A stretch of DNA of 64,000 bases from KBS-96 sp049585195 (GTDB taxonomy: Bacteria > Acidobacteriota > Terriglobia > Bryobacterales > Bryobacteraceae), in the NCBI GenBank assembly GCA_049585195.1, contig JBAUZG010000312.1, forward strand, positions 1-64,000, read 5' to 3'. Both the position numbers and the translations under genes were made by a program. A model generated the notes under the pieces. That model made no database searches. It was given only the letters and a program-made list of their open reading frames with translations, and had not been told where the DNA came from. Every line of letters begins with the position of its first letter. Within the stretch, counting starts at the first letter, position 1. This document shows, piece after piece, positions 34,951-43,537 of the stretch.

Positions 34951-34970
34951 GCAGGGCTAGCCGGACCCAA

Positions 34971-35747
34971 TCAGTGGTTCACGCCGGTGGCCAAAAAGCC
35001 GCCGTCAACTGCTATGGCCTGTCCCGTAATGAAGCTGGATGCATCAGAGGCGAGCAGAATGGCGGCTCCGACCAATTCTTGAACTCTTCCGAACCGCTGC
35101 ATCGGGGTTCGCAGCAGAAATTCCTTTCCGCGTTCGGTTCCATCGAGAAGTGCGGAATTTAGTTCGGTTCGAAAGACTCCGGGCGCAATGGCGTTGACGT
35201 TCACGCTTTTCGGCGCCCACTCGATCGCCAGGCAGCGTGTGAGCGCAAGCACAGCCGATTTCGACGACGCATAAGCGGCAACTTCCAGGAGCCCAACGAA
35301 CGAACTGAGCGACGCGATGTTGATCACTCGCCCTCGCCCGCTATCGACGAGCGGCTCGTGAAAGCTTTGGCAGGCCCGCAGCATGCCGGTCACATTCACG
35401 TCCATCAGGGTGTTCCATTCCACCTCGCTTACCTGATGCGTGGGTTTACGGAATGTTTGGCCAGCTGCGTTGAGTAGAATGTCTACACGGCCGAGTTCCT
35501 TCAGCACGGCGTCGCGCAAGGCATCAATCGACGCCCGGCTTTGGACATCGGAAGAGCGGCGCACTGTCTTGCGCCCGCGCTCTTCAATCTCGCTCGATAC
35601 AGCGTGAACGAGCTCTTCGCGGCGGCCGGTTGCGATGACCTCCGCGCCAGCCTCCGCTAAACCCAGTGCGAGCGTACGCCCGATTCCTGACGTTCCGCCC
35701 ATGACGACTGCAACACGCCCGGACAAGTTGAAAAGTTCAATGGACAT
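34971..35747 (-). CDS. Short-chain dehydrogenase/reductase
   Basis: 258 residues from ATG 35747; the longer frame upstream lacks SDR sequence. The cofactor loop is GGTSGIGRTLALGLAEAG, followed by NAAGQTFRKPTHQVSE, INIASLSSFVG and the catalytic YASSKSAV (Y-x3-K). The C-terminal SDASSFITGQAIAVDGGF is classic SDR. The gluconate 5-dehydrogenase/FabG-like branch is likely, but the substrate is not certain. Confidence 0.9.
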   Translation of the reverse strand: MSIELFNLSGRVAVVMGGTSGIGRTLALGLAEAGAEVIATGRREELVHAVSSEIEERGRKTVRRSSDVQSRASIDALRDAVLKELGRVDILLNAAGQTFRKPTHQVSEVEWNTLMDVNVTGMLRACQSFHEPLVDSGRGRVINIASLSSFVGLLEVAAYASSKSAVLALTRCLAIEWAPKSVNVNAIAPGVFRTELNSALLDGTERGKEFLLRTPMQRFGRVQELVGAAILLASDASSFITGQAIAVDGGFLATGVNH

Positions 35748-35900
35748 AGTCTCGTTTATTCTTGTTCTTCCTATTCCCACAGAGTACTCGTGGGCCGCTT
35801 CCTGAAATAACTTACATGTTAACTTCCGCTCATCTTTTTCGCCGCTCGTACTGAGTGAAACACATTTGCCCGTCATTGCAAGTAGGAAGGGGATTCAATT

Positions 35901-36317
35901 ATGCGATTTGCAGGAAATTTTCGAGTGACGCGATTTGGGATCGGCGGAGTGCTGGCTCTCGCCTTGCTTGCGGGAGGCATATCCGCTAGAGCGCAAGGAT
36001 ACAGTTCGTATCCGCCGCCGCGCGCCGAATCGCCGGTCGACCAGACGATTCACCATCTTGAAGGGCTTGCTCATCGGACCTCAGCCTTCGATTCGGGGCA
36101 CGAACGAAGCCGTTACGATAACGCGATCCGGCATCTTTCGCAATTCCAGAACGGGCTAGCGCGTGGATATTTTGATAAAGGCAGGCTCGATCAGGCAATT
36201 GGAGACGTGCAAAACGTGGTGGATCACAATCCGCTTGATGAGCACGCTCGTGGAATGTTGTGGAACGACTTGAACAACTTGCGCGCGTTTCGCGCGACAC
36301 GGGGATATGCGCGTTAG
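35901..36317 (+). CDS. Secreted protein of unknown function
   Basis: 138 residues. GIGGVLALALLAGGISARAQ is a signal peptide, and AAGGAAGGGG precedes the ATG. The mature part is helical and charged (DQTIHHLEGLAHR, YDNAIRHLSQFQNGLARGYFDKGRLDQAIGDVQNVVDHNPLDEHARGMLWNDLNNLRAFR) and resembles a single TPR-like hairpin. It overlaps the DUF885 gene by four bases (convergent). No function is recognised. Confidence 0.75.
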   Translation: MRFAGNFRVTRFGIGGVLALALLAGGISARAQGYSSYPPPRAESPVDQTIHHLEGLAHRTSAFDSGHERSRYDNAIRHLSQFQNGLARGYFDKGRLDQAIGDVQNVVDHNPLDEHARGMLWNDLNNLRAFRATRGYAR

Positions 36318-38104
36318 CGAGGCGGCAAGGCCGGTTTGTGAAGTTTGGACATCCTCGGCTTTTGCTCCGCGATCCATCTGTCGGTGCGCGCCTCGAGCAT
36401 ATCCAGTGGTAACACGCCTCCATTGAGCATCTCGTCGTGGAAAGCGCGGATGTCGAAGTTGGCTCCCAGTTCCCTGTGCGCGCGCTCTCGCAGCTCCCGA
36501 AACTTCAATTGGCCTAGTTTGTAGCTCAGCGCCTGCGCAGGCCACGCAATATAGCGATCGGTCTCAGTCTGAATCGTGGGCTCGTCTACCGCTCCCGACT
36601 TGCGGAAAAACTCCACAACCTGATCCCGCGTCCAGCCTTTCGCATGGATGCCGGTATCCACAACCAGCCGCACTGCACGGAAGAGTTCCGACGACAACCG
36701 GCCGTAGTCGGAAACCGGGTCTTGATAGAAGCCAACTTCCTTTCCAAGCTGCTCGGCGTACAGTCCCCATCCTTCCGTGTATGCATTGAATCCGCCGGCA
36801 GGATGAAGCCGGAATTTGGGCAACCCGGTCAACTGCTGGTTTACCGACAACTGCAAATGATGCCCCGGAACCCCTTCGTGGTAAGCAATAGCCTCGTCGT
36901 CGATTAGCGAGCGCTGCCTGAAATTTGAGGTCGCCACAACCACGCGCCCGGGGCGCTTTCCGTCCGGCGTGCCGATCATGTAATGGGTCGCTGCGGCCGC
37001 CTGAAACGAAGGAATTGCCTCCACCCTCACGGGCGATTTCGGCAGCAAGCCAAATAATTGCGGAAGCTTGGGCTCCATTTGCGCAATGTAGTGGCGGAAG
37101 TCGTCAAGAATCTGTTCCGCGGAAGTCGGAATATATTTGGGATTCGTCTTGAGCGATGCACGAAAGCTGCCCAGATCCGAGAAGCCCTGCCGCTTCGCGA
37201 TGGCCAACATTTCTCCCTCGATCCGATCGATTTCGCGCAGCCCGATCTGGTGAATCTCGTCCGGCGTCAGATGCGTCGTGGTCCGCGCATAGATATCGTG
37301 CTGGTAACGCTTCTGCCCGTCTGGAAGCGAGGTAACGGAGAGCGCAGTCCTTCCGTACGGCGCGTACTCAGTCCTGAGAAATGCCGCAAAGCTCTTATAC
37401 GCCGGAATCACATCTGCCTTGACGGCCTCGTTGATTTCGCGTGTAAGCCGCTCCTGATCGTCGCGTGAAATGCTGCCCGGATATTTCTTCGTGGGTGTGA
37501 GAAACGGGTCCGCCTCGATGACGCCCTCGCACTGAACCGGCAGCTTTTCGAGAATAAACCGCACGGGCATGAGCTCGTCTTTTTTCCCCGCGCGAAGCAC
37601 CTCAGCCGTCTGATTCAGAACGCGGGGGATCTGATGAAGTCGTGCAATATAGTCCTCGTAATGCTTCACCGAATCGAGCGGCACGGAAAGCGGCAGATCT
37701 GCCAGCGAGGTATGAATGCCGTTCTGCTGATTGACGGGCATTTCGTATTCTTTAAGATCGAAATCGTCGATCCGCGTTTGGAGGATACGGATCAGCAAGT
37801 CGTGCGAGAGTTGATCCTGCTCGGGAAGGCCTTCGGTGGAAATCGCCTGGATGCGCGCGAGAAACTCGCGATCCGTCTTATTGCGAGCGGCGATGCCAGC
37901 AAGCGAATAGTCCGTTAGCCTGTCGTTGTACCGGTAATCGCCAAACGCCGTCGCCCGCTCCGGAAAATTTCGCAGATCGGATTGATACTGCTGCTCGAAG
38001 ATCTCGTTCTGCTCGGCGATTCGTTCGGTAAGCGGCCTAGGATTTTGGGCGGCCAATAGACTCACAGTCGCGATTGAGAATAAGAGGCTCTGCAGAATGC
38101 TCAT
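36314..38104 (-). CDS. DUF885 family protein, exported, metallopeptidase-like
   Basis: 596 residues from ATG 38104, where a signal peptide starts (SILQSLLFSIATVSLLAAQ). The family motif YHEGVPGHHLQLSV (residues 408-421) resembles a zinc-peptidase helix (HExxxHH-like). Other conserved parts are FGDYRYNDRLTDYS, YQHDIYARTTTHLTPDEIHQIGL, FNAYTEGWGLYAEQLGKE and RYIAWPAQALSYKLGQLKF. DUF885 is considered a gluzincin-like peptidase group, but direct proof is thin. Confidence 0.88.
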   Translation of the reverse strand: MSILQSLLFSIATVSLLAAQNPRPLTERIAEQNEIFEQQYQSDLRNFPERATAFGDYRYNDRLTDYSLAGIAARNKTDREFLARIQAISTEGLPEQDQLSHDLLIRILQTRIDDFDLKEYEMPVNQQNGIHTSLADLPLSVPLDSVKHYEDYIARLHQIPRVLNQTAEVLRAGKKDELMPVRFILEKLPVQCEGVIEADPFLTPTKKYPGSISRDDQERLTREINEAVKADVIPAYKSFAAFLRTEYAPYGRTALSVTSLPDGQKRYQHDIYARTTTHLTPDEIHQIGLREIDRIEGEMLAIAKRQGFSDLGSFRASLKTNPKYIPTSAEQILDDFRHYIAQMEPKLPQLFGLLPKSPVRVEAIPSFQAAAATHYMIGTPDGKRPGRVVVATSNFRQRSLIDDEAIAYHEGVPGHHLQLSVNQQLTGLPKFRLHPAGGFNAYTEGWGLYAEQLGKEVGFYQDPVSDYGRLSSELFRAVRLVVDTGIHAKGWTRDQVVEFFRKSGAVDEPTIQTETDRYIAWPAQALSYKLGQLKFRELRERAHRELGANFDIRAFHDEMLNGGVLPLDMLEARTDRWIAEQKPRMSKLHKPALPPR

Positions 38105-38615
38105 TAATTCCGCAGAGTAACAAAACCGAGCCAGCCACAGCCGATGGGCGACGCAGGTGTCGCCCCTACAAAGGCAGGCGGCAAGACCATCCGCCCGCAC
38201 ATAACGTCCAAACTCCAGGGAATGGCAAGGCCGTTTTTGTGTTTAGGCTTCCGTGCTTTGAAACCGTGCCGAAAATACGATCGGTTTCGGGTTCAGCCTG
38301 CCACTGTTGAAATCGGATAAGAATTGGAGAGCGATCACGATTTCGGGCAGACTATTCGGAAGGCACGCCATCCGTGCGAATTCCGACGCGCCCGCCACCG
38401 TGATGTGGGTTTTACGGGGTTCGAAGGCGGACCTGATCCCGATGATTCGTGGAAGCTCTTCTGGCATGGCGTGATCGGCGCGGCCTGTCCAAACGGGCCG
38501 CCTATCAAACTCATCGGCAACTTACGTCTTATCGTGCCGGTTTTCGGCGAGCATCCTGCCAAAAAATGAAGATGCCGGCTAACCGGAGCGCTTCTTGGGC
38601 AGTCTAAGGCTCTGA
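38105..38615. other. 511-bp gap without a convincing gene
   Basis: It lies between DUF885 (divergent) and the ECF sigma gene. Apart from the palindrome at 38146-38170, small ORFs on both strands (75-81 codons) show no recognisable family and start without good ribosome sites. The plus-strand string RKYDRFRVQPATVEIG just before a stop near 38310 is the only part that looks protein-like. It could be the relic of a gene, or leader and promoter sequence for the sigma operon. Confidence 0.5.
38146..38170 (+). repeat. Palindromic intergenic repeat, CCTACA type, copy 3
   Basis: Perfect seven-base arms GGGCGAC (38146-38152) and GTCGCCC (38159-38165) around the loop GCAGGT, then CTACA. Loop and tail are identical to the copy at 22961-22986, although the stem sequence differs with compensating changes. 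Confidence 0.65.
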
Positions 38616-39182
38616 ATGGAAGCGAGCGACCCGGCTTTAGTGGCCAGGGCGATGGCGGGCGATGACGATGCCTTCCGCGTGCTCACCGAGCGTCACAGTC
38701 TGGGTGTCTTCCAGCTTGCATACCGCATGACAGGTAACGAGCAGGATGCTGAGGACGTGGTTCAGGAAACATTTCTGCGGGCTTTTCGAAATTTGAAGCG
38801 ATACGAATCGCGCTGTCTATTTTCAACCTGGATTTACCGCATAGCGGCCAACTACTGCTTCGATTTGCTCCGGGCGCGCAAACATTTCGTCGACCATGTA
38901 CCTGCTTCGGGCGAAATCGATTGGCTGGACGCCATTGCCTGCCCGGGGCCCTCCGCCGACCAGGTCACATACAGCGGACAAATTCGTGAATCCATCGAGA
39001 AGGCCATGAACCAACTCAGTACCCAGGAGCGTGCCGCCTTCGTGCTACGCCACTACCAGGAGCTTTCGATTGACGAGATCGGGCAGACGCTCGGTTTGGG
39101 AGAGAACGCAACCAAGCACAGCATTTTTCGCGCGGTGCGAAAGCTCAGGCGGGCGCTCGAGCCTATTACCGCGAGAGTTTAG
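38616..39182 (+). CDS. ECF-type RNA polymerase sigma factor
   Basis: 188 residues. Region 2 is ALVARAMAGDDDAFRVLTERHSLGVFQLAYRMTGNEQDAEDVVQETFLRAFRNLKRYESRCLFSTWIYRIAANYCFDLLR, and region 4 is IEKAMNQLSTQERAAFVLRHYQELSIDEIGQTLGLGENATKHSIFRAVRKLRRAL. It closely resembles RpoE-type factors. The next gene, after seven bases, encodes its probable zinc-binding anti-sigma factor, so the sigma factor is likely held at the membrane until a signal releases it. Confidence 0.93.
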   Translation: MEASDPALVARAMAGDDDAFRVLTERHSLGVFQLAYRMTGNEQDAEDVVQETFLRAFRNLKRYESRCLFSTWIYRIAANYCFDLLRARKHFVDHVPASGEIDWLDAIACPGPSADQVTYSGQIRESIEKAMNQLSTQERAAFVLRHYQELSIDEIGQTLGLGENATKHSIFRAVRKLRRALEPITARV

Positions 39183-39189
39183 AAGAAGT

Positions 39190-39948
39190 ATGTTGGAACC
39201 CAAAGAGCATGGTCATTTGAGCGAAGAGCAGATCGTTCAATTTGCGCTCGAGATGGCCGGCGACGAAGAAAGCAGACATTTGCAGGGCTGCGAGTTGTGC
39301 CGGTCCGAGGCGGAATCGTACCGCCGCACGCTTGCGCATCTCGGCCACTGGAGCGCGCCGGGGCGGGCTCCAGATTACGGCTATGAGGTCTGGCGAAAAC
39401 TTGCGCCACAAGTGCGGAGACGGGCGCGCTGGTTGAGGCCGGCGGTTTGGGGTTGGGCTACCGTCGCGGCGGTTGGAGCGCTGCTGGCGCTCACGTTGCT
39501 GGTTCCGCGCCATGGCACAATGCCTAATCGCTTGGCTCAAGGCACAGAATCCGTCGCTGTACCAGCGCGTCTGCTTCAAGCTGCCGTGAAGGACCATGTT
39601 CAGCGCGCGGACCAGCTGCTTTCGCAAATTGAGACTCAATCGGGTGAGCGCGCAGTGACCCGCCTCGACGTGGCTTCCGAACGGGAGGCGATCCGCGATT
39701 TGATAGCCGAGAACCGCCTCTATCGCCAGACTGCGGAGCAAGAGGACGATCGAAGGACAGCCGGGCTGCTGGCGGATTTAGAAACGGCGCTGGTCGCGCT
39801 CAAGCACGATCCCCAAAGAGTGTCGGCAGCTGATGCGCGCGTGCTGCGAAACCGGCTGATGAAGGCGGAGGGCTTAAACCGGCCGGGAACGCGCGATGTG
39901 TCGTCATCTGGATCAGAAACGCAAGGAGTAAAGCGAGTTCCGCTTTAA
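39190..39948 (+). CDS. Zinc-binding anti-sigma factor, membrane-anchored
   Basis: 252 residues from ATG 39190, preceded by AGAAGA. The N-terminal anti-sigma zinc motif is H-x3-C-x2-C (H30, C34, C37 in ESRHLQGCELC). One membrane segment at about 85-105 (PAVWGWATVAAVGALLALTLLV) separates it from a periplasmic, coiled-coil-rich region (residues 130-230; DHVQRADQLLSQIETQSGE). It sits between the sigma gene and the TPR/HEAT gene, and the three likely form one operon and regulatory unit. Confidence 0.85.
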   Translation: MLEPKEHGHLSEEQIVQFALEMAGDEESRHLQGCELCRSEAESYRRTLAHLGHWSAPGRAPDYGYEVWRKLAPQVRRRARWLRPAVWGWATVAAVGALLALTLLVPRHGTMPNRLAQGTESVAVPARLLQAAVKDHVQRADQLLSQIETQSGERAVTRLDVASEREAIRDLIAENRLYRQTAEQEDDRRTAGLLADLETALVALKHDPQRVSAADARVLRNRLMKAEGLNRPGTRDVSSSGSETQGVKRVPL

Positions 39949-39959
39949 GGATTTTCACC

Positions 39960-41114
39960 ATGAAACGAATGATGGCTTTCGCGGTTACGGGAGTAATTCT
40001 TTCGGTCTCTGGAGCTGCGGCTCAGGAGGGCCCGGGCGCTGACGTTTTGGACCCGCAGCTTGCCGGGCAGCTGGCGAGGATGCAAGCCCAAGTTGACATA
40101 AGCCCCCAAATGGCACTCGACATTCAGACTCACGTGAATACCGGGCTTCTGTTCAATTGGGAGAATTTCGGCGGCGATGGTTTCGATGAGAGCTACCGAG
40201 CCGGCACTCAAGCGATCGATCGGCACGATTACGAGGCGGCTATCGCGGATATGAAGCGCGTCATCGCGGCGAAGTCGAATCATATGGACGGCGCCCTTTA
40301 CTGGAAAGCGTATGCCGAATTCAAACTGGGCCGCGCCAAAGACGCGTTGGCGACCCTTTCAGAGCTTCGCAAGGGCTACCCTCACAGCTCGTGGTTGGGC
40401 GACGCAAAAGCGCTCGAACTGGAGGCTCGGAATCAGTTAGGTCAGCCCGTGTTGCCCGAGAGCGCAGGCGACGAAGATCTCAAATTGCTGGCTCTGAATG
40501 GTTTGATGCATTCCGATCCCTCGCGGGCTACTCCTCTGATCGAGAAGGTTGTTGCCGATGCAGGGAATACGCCGAAGCTGAGGGAACGGGCTTTGTTCGT
40601 GCTGGCACGCAGCAGCGCTCCCGATGCGCGTCAAACTGTTGCAAAGTTGGCTGAAGGAAGCGCCAATCCAGATCTTCAAGCGAAGGCTATTAAGTACCTC
40701 GCGATCACCGATTCGCAGCAGGATGGCGCCATGTTTGCCGGAATCTACCAGCGCACTACTGACCCTGAGGTCAAACGAGCGGCGCTTCAGGCGCTGTTCC
40801 TCAGAAAGGATGGGAGCGACTTGTCGGCGATTGCAAGAAGCGAGTCAAATGCCGAACTTCAGCGTGAGGCCGTTCAATTTCTGGGAATGACGGGTGGCGC
40901 GGCTTCTTTGCTGTCTCTTTACCAATCCGGGAGCAATGCGGCACTCAAACGCGACATCATTGATTCACTTTGTAACCAAAACGCTGCAAAACAATTGGTT
41001 GAGATCGCTCAGCACGAATCGGACCCACAGTTGAAGCACAATGCCGTCGAGCGTTTGTCGGTGATGAAAGACAAGGCGGCGGCGGATTATATGATCGAGT
41101 TGCTCGGGAAATAG
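39960..41114 (+). CDS. Exported TPR/HEAT-repeat protein of the sigma operon
   Basis: 384 residues. The signal peptide is KRMMAFAVTGVILSVSGAAAQ. A TPR-like unit covers about residues 75-145 (YRAGTQAIDRHDYEAAIADMKRVIAAKSNHMDGALYWKAYAEFKLGRAKDALATLSEL). HEAT-like helical pairs then fill about 160-384 (KLRERALFVLARSS, DLQAKAIKYLAIT, EVKRAALQALFLRKD, ELQREAVQFLGM, LKHNAVERLSVMKD). No enzymatic motif was seen. It may be the periplasmic effector or sensor for the ECF pair. Confidence 0.8.
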   Translation: MKRMMAFAVTGVILSVSGAAAQEGPGADVLDPQLAGQLARMQAQVDISPQMALDIQTHVNTGLLFNWENFGGDGFDESYRAGTQAIDRHDYEAAIADMKRVIAAKSNHMDGALYWKAYAEFKLGRAKDALATLSELRKGYPHSSWLGDAKALELEARNQLGQPVLPESAGDEDLKLLALNGLMHSDPSRATPLIEKVVADAGNTPKLRERALFVLARSSAPDARQTVAKLAEGSANPDLQAKAIKYLAITDSQQDGAMFAGIYQRTTDPEVKRAALQALFLRKDGSDLSAIARSESNAELQREAVQFLGMTGGAASLLSLYQSGSNAALKRDIIDSLCNQNAAKQLVEIAQHESDPQLKHNAVERLSVMKDKAAADYMIELLGK

Positions 41115-41133
41115 GCAGGCTAGATTCGAAGAA

Positions 41134-41212
41134 CCGCTTCCTTCGGGCGCGGCTCAGATCAGGCGCCGAGCACACTTGCAGCGCGTAACCGAGCCGCGAC
41201 CAGAGGGAGCGG
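41134..41212. repeat. Intergenic repeat family A, inverted pair
   Basis: A diverged family A unit at 41134-41157 (CCGCTTCCTTCGGGCGCGGC...) faces a reverse-complement copy at 41189-41212 (CCGAGCCGCGACCAGAGGGA...). It lies between the convergent HEAT and MDR genes, so the RNA can fold into a long imperfect hairpin. Confidence 0.6.
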
Positions 41213-41234
41213 ATTAACTTGCAACGAAAACTGG

Positions 41235-42239
41235 CTAAAATTCGAGCGCGACTTTTCCGAAGTGGGTCTGAGACTGCATATATTTCATGGCCTCCTTGGC
41301 GTCGAGCCATGGGAAGACCCGATCGACGACGGGATGAATAGCGTGTAAGTCGATTGCGTGATTCATGCGCTCGAACATGCTTCGCGACCCGACGTAGATG
41401 CCCTGCATACGGATGGAGTTCATGAGAATGGGGCGAGGGTCGACGCTCGGTCCCACGCCGCCCAAAATGCCGATCACTGCGACCTGGCCGCCCATGCGGA
41501 CCGCCTTCAGGGACCGGGCAATTGTATCCGCGCCGCCGAGTTCGATCACGTAGTCGACGCCTCCGGGAACGAGCGACAGCACAGCCTTTTCCCAATCCGT
41601 TTCCTTTTTGTAGTTGATCGTGTGCGCCGCGCCGAGCTCGCGCGCACGGTGAAGCTTCTCATCGCTGCTGGATAAGACAATGGGCCGCATTCCGGCAATC
41701 GTTGCGAACTGAAGCGCGAAGATTGCGACGCCGCCAGTGCCTTGAATGACAACCGTGTCGCCGGGCTTTGCCGGCGCTTCTTCGAACAATGCATGCCACG
41801 CGGTGACGCCCGCACAGGGCAAAGCAGCGGCTTCGACGAAAGAGAGCCGATCGGGCACATGCACCAATCCGTCTTCATGAAAAATGCGAAATTCGCTCAG
41901 CACGCCGTCGATAGCGCCGCCGAGGGCGGAATTCGCTTTGTCACGATCGCAAGCGCCATCGAGCCAGGTCTGCATGAATATGCCGGCTACACGGTCTCCT
42001 ACTCTCACGCGAGTAACCCTTTCGCCCACGGTCTCCACGACGCCAGCGCCATCAGAAAGCGGCACTATCGGGCGCTTCAGCTTTGGATTGTAGTGACCTT
42101 CGGCGACCATCAAATCGCGGTAATTGAGAGACGCCGCCTTTAACCGGACCAGTGCTTCGTAGGGGCCAGGCTGGGGAGTCTCACGCTCGGCCAACGCCAG
42201 ATTGTGGATGCCGAATTCCTGAATTTCGAACGCTTTCAT
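41235..42239 (-). CDS. Zinc-independent MDR-family NAD(P)H oxidoreductase
   Basis: 334 residues from ATG 42239. Quinone-reductase-like features: MKAFEIQEFGIHNLALAERETPQPGPYEALVRLKAASLNYRDLMVAEGHY, VPLSDGAGVVETVGERVTRVRVGDRVAG, VIQGTGGVAIFALQFA (Rossmann loop) and GAAHTINYKKETDWEKAV. The zinc-binding cysteine residues of alcohol dehydrogenases are missing. The substrate is unknown. It is 34 bases downstream of trpD on the same strand and could share its transcript. Confidence 0.9.
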   Translation of the reverse strand: MKAFEIQEFGIHNLALAERETPQPGPYEALVRLKAASLNYRDLMVAEGHYNPKLKRPIVPLSDGAGVVETVGERVTRVRVGDRVAGIFMQTWLDGACDRDKANSALGGAIDGVLSEFRIFHEDGLVHVPDRLSFVEAAALPCAGVTAWHALFEEAPAKPGDTVVIQGTGGVAIFALQFATIAGMRPIVLSSSDEKLHRARELGAAHTINYKKETDWEKAVLSLVPGGVDYVIELGGADTIARSLKAVRMGGQVAVIGILGGVGPSVDPRPILMNSIRMQGIYVGSRSMFERMNHAIDLHAIHPVVDRVFPWLDAKEAMKYMQSQTHFGKVALEF

Positions 42240-42273
42240 AGCAGTTTGATGCGGTAGTAAGATCGGTTGCGGC

Positions 42274-43290
42274 TTATTGGGTGTGCCGCGATGTGAATTC
42301 CGCAAGCTCTTCCAGCTTGCGTTTGGCGGCGCCGGAATCAATTGCTTGCTCAGCCATCTCCATGGCAGCCTTCAGATCGCCAGCCTTTTGACCCAACAAT
42401 AAACCGGCGGCAGCGTTCACAGCCACGATGTCCCGGTTGGGTCCCGGCTTGCCTCCCAGGATTTCGCGAACGATTTGCGCGTTTTCTTCCGGGCCGCCGC
42501 CTTGTAGTTGATCGAGCGTCGATGGCTCGACTCCGAAATCGTGCGGTGACAGCGTGCCCTTCTGCACCTTCCCGTCTTCCACGAGAAAGACGGTTGTGGG
42601 TCCCGTGGTCGTCACCTCATCGAGTCCATCCGAGCCGTGCACGACATATGCTTTTGCGATGCCCAGTCTTGCGGATGCCTGAGCCAGCATCTCCGCGGCT
42701 CGAATCGAGAATGCGCCGATTAACTGCAGGCGCGCCCGGACAGGATTCGTCAACGGGCCCAATAAGTTAAAAATGGTTCGCCCTTTAAGCTGTAATCGCG
42801 CTTCCTGGGCATGTTTCACGGCTGGATGGAGGAGAGGTGCAAAAAGAAAGCCAATGCCGGTTTGCCGGACGCATTCGGCGACGTGATCGGGCGAGAGACT
42901 CACATGCACTCCCAGCGCTTCGAGAACATCGGCGCTGCCGCACTGACTCGAGATCCGCCGGTTTCCGTGTTTGGCAACTCGCAATCCTGCTGCGGCCACC
43001 ACGAAAGCTGTTGCGGTTGAGATGTTAAATGTATTGGTGCCGTCGCCACCAGTGCCACACGTATCGAGCACCGGGTCCTGCGATTGATCGAGACCAACCG
43101 GCTCACTCATATCGCGCATGGCGCTCGCAAAACCGACCAGCTCCGCTACGGTCTCGCCCTTGCGGCGCAGATAGCCTAGAACCTCCGCGATTCCTGCCGT
43201 GTCCATTGAGCCAGACAGCATTTCGCGCATCAATGCATGCGCTTCGGTCTGACTTAGGTGAACGGAGTTCCGGAACGGAAGGTACCGCAT
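42274..43290 (-). CDS. trpD: Anthranilate phosphoribosyltransferase
   Basis: 338 residues if it starts at ATG 43290; ATG 43305 is also possible. The PRPP site is DTCGTGGDGTNTFNISTATAFVVAAAGLRVAKHGNRRISSQCGSADVLEALGV; here the second motif reads ISSQCGS instead of the usual VSSxxGS. RTIFNLLGPLTNPVRARLQLIGAFS and VHGSDGLDEVTTTGPT complete it. It converts anthranilate and PRPP to phosphoribosylanthranilate in tryptophan synthesis. No other trp gene is adjacent and no tryptophan leader peptide was seen upstream. Confidence 0.94.
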   Translation of the reverse strand: MRYLPFRNSVHLSQTEAHALMREMLSGSMDTAGIAEVLGYLRRKGETVAELVGFASAMRDMSEPVGLDQSQDPVLDTCGTGGDGTNTFNISTATAFVVAAAGLRVAKHGNRRISSQCGSADVLEALGVHVSLSPDHVAECVRQTGIGFLFAPLLHPAVKHAQEARLQLKGRTIFNLLGPLTNPVRARLQLIGAFSIRAAEMLAQASARLGIAKAYVVHGSDGLDEVTTTGPTTVFLVEDGKVQKGTLSPHDFGVEPSTLDQLQGGGPEENAQIVREILGGKPGPNRDIVAVNAAAGLLLGQKAGDLKAAMEMAEQAIDSGAAKRKLEELAEFTSRHTQ

Positions 43291-43409
43291 GCCTCCGTTA
43301 TTCATTCGATCACACACTGTCTCATGTTCCGCGCCGGGCAATCGCTCCTATCGCAACCCTAATGCGCTATGACGCGGACGCTCGCCGGATTAGTCGGACT
43401 CATCGACCC

Positions 43410-43427
43410 GGGTAGACGCCTCTACCC
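43410..43427. promoter_or_regulatory. Hairpin in the trpD/DinB intergenic region
   Basis: Perfect seven-base arms GGGTAGA / TCTACCC around CGCC, in the divergent 247-bp region between trpD and the DinB gene. It could be an operator or RNA hairpin. No T-run follows. Confidence 0.4.
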
Positions 43428-43537
43428 ACAGTTTCACCATGTCTTTGCACCCCAGGATACTATTGAACCATTACGAGCGGAATGCGTATGTTTCATGGGA
43501 GGAAGCCACTGTTCTTTTCAGGCGAAAATAGAAGATA

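Noticed and set aside
38243..38569. Small ORFs (75-81 codons) on both strands in the 38-kb gap
   Set aside because: They overlap each other in several frames, have no family resemblance and lack clear ribosome sites.
43291..43400. Possible tryptophan attenuator before trpD
   Set aside because: No short ORF with Trp codons and no terminator stem with a T-run was found upstream of trpD.
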